In this document: positions 59,332 to 64,000 of the stretch, piece by piece
Numbering within the stretch: position 1 is the stretch's first letter
Layout of the letters: every line of letters begins with the position of its first letter
From: Alphaproteobacteria bacterium
GTDB taxonomy: Bacteria; Pseudomonadota; Alphaproteobacteria; UBA8366; Aestuariispiraceae
DNA: 64,000 nucleotides
Direction of reading: 5' to 3'
Assembly (NCBI GenBank): GCA_006844765.1
Contig: SPJV01000103.1
Coordinates: forward strand, 1-64,000
Made by a program: the position numbers and the translations under genes
The notes under the pieces: generated by a model
Databases searched by the model: none
Seen by the model: only the letters and a program-made list of their open reading frames with translations
Told to the model about the DNA's origin: nothing

Positions 59332-59862
59332 ATGGCCGGTGATCCCATCCCACCCAAACGACAAAATCGTGCCGCTAACCGGCTTTGGGGCTATGTCGCC
59401 CTGATTGCGGTCCAGGCTGCCTGCGCCGTGTTTTTTGTCGGCGATGTCATCGGCGATTTCATGGATGGCGGCGATGGCTTCGATCTGATGTTCCATCACA
59501 TGGTCGAAGCCGTCGCTTCCGCCGCCCTTGTTGCGGCCATTGCGGTCGAAGTCCTGCTCGCGATGCGCTTGTTTCGGCGGCAACGGTTGCTCGAAGACAA
59601 TGTGAAGGCCGCGGCAGGTGCTTTCTTTGAAATGCTGGAAAACCGCTTCGACGATTGGGGCCTGACCCCATCAGAGCGGGATGTTGCACTGCTGACGGTT
59701 AAAGGCCTGCCGATTGCGGAGGTTGCTGCAATGCGAGGCTCCAAGCCCGGCACCGTGAAAGCCCAATTGAATGCGATCTACCGCAAAGCCGGCGTCGAAG
59801 GCCGCGCCCAACTCATTGCCCTGATGATCGAAGAAATTGTTGCTGAGCCTTTGGTTTCCTAG
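59332..59862 (+). CDS. Membrane-anchored LuxR-type HTH regulator
   Basis: A 176-residue protein with two TM helices (about 18-42 and 55-80), a short coiled linker, and a C-terminal LuxR/GerE helix-turn-helix (about 110-170; LTPSERDVALLTVKGLPIAEVAAMRGSKPGTVKAQLNAIYRKAGV). A LuxR domain directly tied to the membrane with no receiver or PAS domain is uncommon. It is the last gene of the PepSY-cytochrome b561 operon, eight bases after the cytochrome, so it may report redox or membrane state and control this operon (inference). It converges with glmS. Confidence 0.85.
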   Translation: MAGDPIPPKRQNRAANRLWGYVALIAVQAACAVFFVGDVIGDFMDGGDGFDLMFHHMVEAVASAALVAAIAVEVLLAMRLFRRQRLLEDNVKAAAGAFFEMLENRFDDWGLTPSERDVALLTVKGLPIAEVAAMRGSKPGTVKAQLNAIYRKAGVEGRAQLIALMIEEIVAEPLVS

Positions 59863-59868
59863 GCAGCC

Positions 59869-61695
59869 CTACTCCACCGTAACCGACTTCGCCAAGTTTC
59901 TCGGCTGATCGACGTCGGTGCCTTTGTGGACGGCGGCGTGATAGGCGAGCAATTGCATCGGTATGGTATAGAGGATCGGGGCGACGAAAGGGTCGACCTT
60001 GGGAAGCTCGATGGTTGCGGCGGGTTTCGCCATGCGGCTCATTTTGGCGATACCCTCGGAATCGGACAGGAAGATCACCTTGCCGCCACGGGCCACGATC
60101 TCCTGCGTATTTGATGCGACCTTATCGAATAGCGGGCCGGAGGGGGACATCATCACCACCGGCACATCATCCTCAATCAACGCGATGGGGCCGTGTTTCA
60201 TTTCCCCCGCCGCATAGCCTTCCGCATGGATATAGGAGATTTCCTTCAGCTTCAGCGCGCCTTCCATGGCGATTGGATAGCCGGTTCCGCGTCCCATGTA
60301 GAAGACATCCCGCGCCTCTGCCAGCATGCCCGCGACCTCTGCGATATGGGCATCGTGGTTCAGCACTTCCGCCGCCCGCCCGGGCACTTCGGCAAGCGCG
60401 GCGGCCAAGGTGGCCTCCCGCTGCCGGTCCAGATGGCCACGCGCCTTGGCTGCCGCAATAGCGATGGCAGCAATAACCGTCAGCTGTGTCGTGAAGGCCT
60501 TTGTGGAGGCGACGCCGATTTCCGGTCCAGCAAGCGTCTGGAAGACCGTGTCACTTTCCCGCGCAATGGTGCTGTCAGGCACATTCACGACGGAGAGGAT
60601 ATGCTGCCCCTGCCCCTTGGCATAGCGCAACGCCTCCAGCGTATCCATGGTCTCGCCCGATTGGCTGATGAAGAGCGCCATGCCGCCTTCCGGCAACGGC
60701 GTCTCGCGATACCGCAGCTCAGAGCCCAAATCGACTTCCATCGGTAGGCGCGCCAGGCTTTCGATCCAGTATTTGCCAACCTGCGCCGCCAGGGCTGCTG
60801 TGCCGCAAGCTGACGCCGTGATCTTCGGCACCTGCGCGAAATCCACCGGTAGAGGCGGCAGCGTGATCGTCTGGCTCGCCGGGTTCAGCATGGAATGCAG
60901 CGTGTCCCCGATCACCGCCGGTTGCTCGTGGATTTCCTTCTGCATGAAGTGGCGATAATTGCCTTTGCCGATCATCGCGCCGGAAACAGCGGATTGCACC
61001 ACCTTGCGTTCGACCGGCGCACCATCCGTGTCAAAGATTTCAACGCCGTCATGAGTGACGACAGCCCAGTCCCCTTCTTCCAGGTAACTCAGCGTGCGGG
61101 TCAACGGGGCGAGCGCCAGGGCGTCGGAACCGAAATACATCTCCCCTTCCCCAAAACCGACGGCAAGCGGACTGCCGCGCCGCGCGCCAATCATCAGATC
61201 ATGTTCGCCGGCAAAGACCATAACGAAGGCAAAGGCGCCTTCCAGCTCCGGCAATGTCCGGGCCACCGCTTCTTTGGGAGACAGCCCTTCTTCCAGATAT
61301 TTTCCGACCAGATGCGCAACGACTTCGGTATCCGTATCGCTGGTATACTCGGTATCGGCGCCCAGTTTGTCTCGGAGTTCCTGATAGTTCTCGATAATCC
61401 CGTTATGGACGATGGCCACCCGATCCGTCGCATGGGGATGGGCGTTGTCCTCAGACGGGACGCCATGGGTCGCCCAGCGCGTATGGCCGATCCCTGCATC
61501 ACCATCCAATGGATTATCCGCCAAAACAGCGGCCAGTTGCGCCAGCTTCCCTTCCGCCCGGCGGCGATGGATAGAACCATTGACCAAGGTCGCAATCCCG
61601 GCGGAATCATACCCGCGATATTCCAACCGCTTGAGCCCATCGACAAGACGATCTGAGACGCCGTCGCGACCGAGAATTCCAATAATTCCGCACAT
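59869..61695 (-). CDS. glmS: Glutamine-fructose-6-phosphate aminotransferase
   Basis: Makes glucosamine 6-phosphate, the first step to UDP-GlcNAc for peptidoglycan and lipopolysaccharide. The N-terminal class II glutaminase starts MCGIIGILGRDGVSDRLVDGLKRLEYRGYDSAGI, with Cys as nucleophile after Met removal. Two SIS domains follow, with SQSGETMDTLEAL and ISYIHAEGYAAGEMKHGPIAL. The C-terminus DQPRNLAKSVTVE is the invariant end of the family. Length 608. It starts two bases after glmU. Confidence 0.98.
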   Translation of the reverse strand: MCGIIGILGRDGVSDRLVDGLKRLEYRGYDSAGIATLVNGSIHRRRAEGKLAQLAAVLADNPLDGDAGIGHTRWATHGVPSEDNAHPHATDRVAIVHNGIIENYQELRDKLGADTEYTSDTDTEVVAHLVGKYLEEGLSPKEAVARTLPELEGAFAFVMVFAGEHDLMIGARRGSPLAVGFGEGEMYFGSDALALAPLTRTLSYLEEGDWAVVTHDGVEIFDTDGAPVERKVVQSAVSGAMIGKGNYRHFMQKEIHEQPAVIGDTLHSMLNPASQTITLPPLPVDFAQVPKITASACGTAALAAQVGKYWIESLARLPMEVDLGSELRYRETPLPEGGMALFISQSGETMDTLEALRYAKGQGQHILSVVNVPDSTIARESDTVFQTLAGPEIGVASTKAFTTQLTVIAAIAIAAAKARGHLDRQREATLAAALAEVPGRAAEVLNHDAHIAEVAGMLAEARDVFYMGRGTGYPIAMEGALKLKEISYIHAEGYAAGEMKHGPIALIEDDVPVVMMSPSGPLFDKVASNTQEIVARGGKVIFLSDSEGIAKMSRMAKPAATIELPKVDPFVAPILYTIPMQLLAYHAAVHKGTDVDQPRNLAKSVTVE

Positions 61696-61697
61696 AA

Positions 61698-63062
61698 CTA
61701 CTTTGCTTCCTTCTTGCGGCGTTCTTTCTCCGCCTTCTTCGCGGCGCGAATACGTTTGGCGAGACCGGGCCGGTTGGACTGATCGCCACGCGCCACACTC
61801 AACGCATGCGCTTCAACATCTTTCGTGATCGTTGACCCCGCCGCGACGATGGCGCCATCACCAATCGAAACCGGCGCAACCAGCGCAGAGTTGGAGCCGA
61901 TAAAGGCTTCCTCACCGATCTTGGTCTGGTGTTTTAAATAGCCATCATAGTTGCAGGTGATCGTGCCGGCGCCGATATTTGCGCGCGCGCCCACCGAGGC
62001 ATCGCCGACATAGGATAAATGGTTCGCCTTCGCGCCATTCCCCAGCACCGCATTTTTCACTTCGACAAAATTGCCGACCCGCGCCTCAGCACCGATCTTG
62101 CTACCAGGCCGCAGCCTCGCATAGGGCCCAATGATCGCGGACGGCCCGACCTCAGCGCCTTCAAGGTGGCAATAATCCCGAATGGTAGCGCCATCCGCCA
62201 CGGAAACACCGGTGCTGAACACGACGTTGCGGCCGATCTCCACATCCTCTCCGATCACGGTATCATAGCTGAACCAGACCGTGGTGGGATCGCGCAGGGT
62301 TGCGCCTTCTGCCATGGCTTGAAGACGCCGCTGAGACTGCCAGCGTGCCTCTGCATCCGCGAGATCGGCACGGCTGTCGACGCCAAGCACTTCCCCCTCC
62401 GGCGCTTCAAGCAGCGCGCATCGACGACCGGCTGCGCGGGCCAGCCGGACAATGTCAGTCAGATAGTACTCACCCTTGGCATTGTCGTTATCAATGGCAT
62501 CGACCAGCTCAAACAGTCCGTCTGCATCAATGGCCATGACGCCAGCGTTGCAAAGATTAATCGCCCGCGTGGCCTCATCTGCTTCCCGATGCTCGACGAT
62601 GGCTTCCAGCCCGCCCTCAGCGTTCTCTACCAGGCGCCCATAGTTGGTCGGGTCATCCGCGCGAAATCCCATCACAACAACTGCCGCCCCGGCTTCCCGC
62701 GCAGCCACCATATTGGCCAGTGTCTCGCTTTGAATGAAGGGGGTATCGCCAAACAGAACCAGGACCGTGCCGTTCGTCATCGGTGCAAGGAGATCCCGCG
62801 CCCGCTTCAGCGCATCTGCTGTGCCCAGCCGGTCAGTCTGCACGACACTGGGGACAGGGGCCGCAACCGCGGTAAGAGCAGCCATATCCGGCCCCACAAC
62901 GACAGCCTGAACCGCCGGCGCCAACGGAGACACTGCAGCCAAGACATGGCGCAGCATCGGTTGTCCTGCGACCTCATGCAGTGCCTTGGGCTTCGCAGAG
63001 CGCATGCGCGTGCCCTTACCTGCTGCAAGGACAACCGCTGCGACCGGCTGCTTCGGAAGCAT
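61698..63062 (-). CDS. glmU: Bifunctional GlmU: GlcN-1-P acetyltransferase / UDP-GlcNAc pyrophosphorylase
   Basis: Makes UDP-GlcNAc. The N-terminal uridyltransferase has VVLAAGKGTRMRSAKPKALHEVAG, and the C-terminal left-handed beta-helix acetyltransferase has repeated hexapeptides (IGPYARLRPGSKIGAEARVGNFVEVKNA; ANIGAGTITCNYDG). The ATG at 63062 has AGAGG eight bases upstream and gives 454 residues, standard for the family; an ATG at 63080 is an alternative. glmU-glmS form an operon. Confidence 0.97.
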   Translation of the reverse strand: MLPKQPVAAVVLAAGKGTRMRSAKPKALHEVAGQPMLRHVLAAVSPLAPAVQAVVVGPDMAALTAVAAPVPSVVQTDRLGTADALKRARDLLAPMTNGTVLVLFGDTPFIQSETLANMVAAREAGAAVVVMGFRADDPTNYGRLVENAEGGLEAIVEHREADEATRAINLCNAGVMAIDADGLFELVDAIDNDNAKGEYYLTDIVRLARAAGRRCALLEAPEGEVLGVDSRADLADAEARWQSQRRLQAMAEGATLRDPTTVWFSYDTVIGEDVEIGRNVVFSTGVSVADGATIRDYCHLEGAEVGPSAIIGPYARLRPGSKIGAEARVGNFVEVKNAVLGNGAKANHLSYVGDASVGARANIGAGTITCNYDGYLKHQTKIGEEAFIGSNSALVAPVSIGDGAIVAAGSTITKDVEAHALSVARGDQSNRPGLAKRIRAAKKAEKERRKKEAK

Positions 63063-63250
63063 AAAATCAACCTCTGACATGACTGAATAGACCGCTTTAA
63101 TTCTTATTTGACGGGCCGGAAAGTGCCATGCGCCGCCGGGTCTTTGCAAGTCACGAACTGTTTCCAGGCGTTTCGAAATATTTCCAACTATGTCAGCGTG
63201 TTGAGGGCAGTTTTGAAGAGTAAGACAGAGGTGCCGAACCCGCAGAGGGC

Positions 63251-64000
63251 CTACTCTTCCTCACTTTGATTATCCCAGCCGGGCCTCACCGCGATCTCCC
63301 GCCCCGCCATCCGCGCAGCGCTCAGATGCACCACCAACGTCCCAAAAGCCGTCTGCACATCGACCCGTACAGGAATTGGCGGTGCCTCGGCAAAGGGCTG
63401 GGCGATCAAGACCGTGCGATCCCGCGCGGTCTTGGAATATTGCGACTGTTCTATGCGAAAACCGCCAATTCGATTGATCTCAACCCGGCAGACCCGGGCC
63501 TCGCCTTCATAGATATTATAGTCATTCGGTGCCATGATGCGCGTGCCGGCATCTGTCATGGCAAGGTCGAACCGACGCCGTCCGTCATAGAGTTTCAACT
63601 CACCTTCACAGGCCCCGCCCTCGGCAAGGACGCCCGACATCCCGACAAGGGCGGAGATCGGGTCGATCGTATTATCCAGCGCCCCTTCCGGGATTGGGGT
63701 AAGCTCGTTTTCATCCGGCGGCGACTCTTGTTCGACATCGATTTCGCCATCTCCAAGGAATGTCAGCTTTATCGCGCGGTCTTCTCCCTTCCAATTGCCC
63801 ATATTCTCATGGACCTTCGGTGCCGGATCCGCCCAGTTCCGCAAATCCCCATAAGACTGCGCCTTGCCCCGCCAGCCGGAATACCAATCAAGGATGCCCC
63901 GCGCCCGAGCCAGGCCGTCAACCCGATAACCATCCTTCTCAACAGCGATATTCGCGCGACCGGATCCGACATGCATGCCGCCGAAATAGGCTTCATAGTC
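63251..64000 (-). CDS. DUF3108-domain protein (5' part outside the window)
   Basis: Partial gene: the frame stays open to the window edge, reading DYEAYFGG just before the ATG at 63976, which is the typical start of a DUF3108 domain (YxAYxGG). The visible 249 codons contain YRVDGLARARGILDWYSGWRGKAQS, the conserved LKLYDGRRRFDL and a C-terminal beta-rich segment ending in RPGWDNQSEEE. DUF3108 proteins are exported; the signal peptide would lie beyond position 64000. Function is unknown. It is separated from glmU by 188 bases in which I see no gene or clear terminator. Confidence 0.8.
   Translation of the reverse strand, partial: DYEAYFGGMHVGSGRANIAVEKDGYRVDGLARARGILDWYSGWRGKAQSYGDLRNWADPAPKVHENMGNWKGEDRAIKLTFLGDGEIDVEQESPPDENELTPIPEGALDNTIDPISALVGMSGVLAEGGACEGELKLYDGRRRFDLAMTDAGTRIMAPNDYNIYEGEARVCRVEINRIGGFRIEQSQYSKTARDRTVLIAQPFAEAPPIPVRVDVQTAFGTLVVHLSAARMAGREIAVRPGWDNQSEEE

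Noticed and set aside
1..64000. tRNA, rRNA, insertion sequences and prophage genes
   Set aside because: The intergenic gaps were read for T-loop-like motifs, transposase motifs and long terminal inverted repeats, and none were found. A covariance-model scan was not possible.

Overview
The window looks like chromosomal DNA of an aerobic alphaproteobacterium, probably aquatic or marine. The reasons are the block argS-SPOR-nagZ-scpA-scpB-tatA-tatB-tatC-serS-surE-pcm-(M23 lipoprotein), the block ybgC-tolQ-tolR-tolA-tolB-pal-cpoB-tilS-ftsH, a type II lumazine synthase, an arginine-tRNA synthetase followed upstream by dgt, and a moderately high GC content. No species is claimed. No rRNA, tRNA, CRISPR, insertion sequence or phage gene was seen.

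Layout. 0-2 kb: ribH2 and a divergent Lrp-type regulator/EamA exporter pair. 2-12.3 kb (minus strand): the Tol-Pal envelope operon with tilS and ftsH. 12.5-26.4 kb (minus strand): housekeeping genes for cell wall, protein repair, Tat export, condensin and tRNA charging, with one inserted orphan iron-type ABC ATPase behind an Irr-like box. 26.5-30.4 kb: erpA, an orphan histidine kinase, xthA, a GST and a DJ-1/PfpI protein. 30.5-45.5 kb: a metabolic island containing two different Rieske oxygenases, a glutamine-synthetase-like ligase, two tandem enolase-superfamily enzymes with betaine-epimerase-like residues, an MDR oxidoreductase, a dimethylglycine-dehydrogenase-like flavoprotein, an RpiR regulator, two tandem PAS proteins, a DmdA/GcvT-like protein and an unknown 412-residue protein. 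45.7-48.3 kb: a TadG/TadE/TadF-like trio. 48.3-55.5 kb: a minus-strand operon (BKACE, carnitine dehydrogenase, acyl-CoA dehydrogenase, ADP-forming acyl-CoA synthetase, CaiD-like hydratase) divergent from a CdhR-like regulator. 55.5-64 kb: manC, two GSTs, a PepSY/cytochrome b561/membrane-LuxR operon, glmS, glmU and the 3' part of a DUF3108 gene.

How the genes fit together. The main result is that 30.5-55.5 kb reads as a quaternary-ammonium (betaine) degradation island. The 48-55 kb operon can be read as gamma-butyrobetaine to gamma-butyrobetainyl-CoA, crotonobetainyl-CoA, carnitinyl-CoA, carnitine, 3-dehydrocarnitine, and then betainyl-CoA plus acetoacetate. The 33-44 kb part could take betaines onward by Rieske N-demethylation, dimethylglycine-type demethylation and folate-linked C1 transfer. 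The tandem enolases hint at a second substrate with a chiral alpha carbon, such as a proline or hydroxyproline betaine. No transporter, no Rieske reductase and no betainyl-CoA thioesterase is in the window. An ADP-forming synthetase could replace the thioesterase and save the thioester energy. All substrate assignments are inferences from residues and context.
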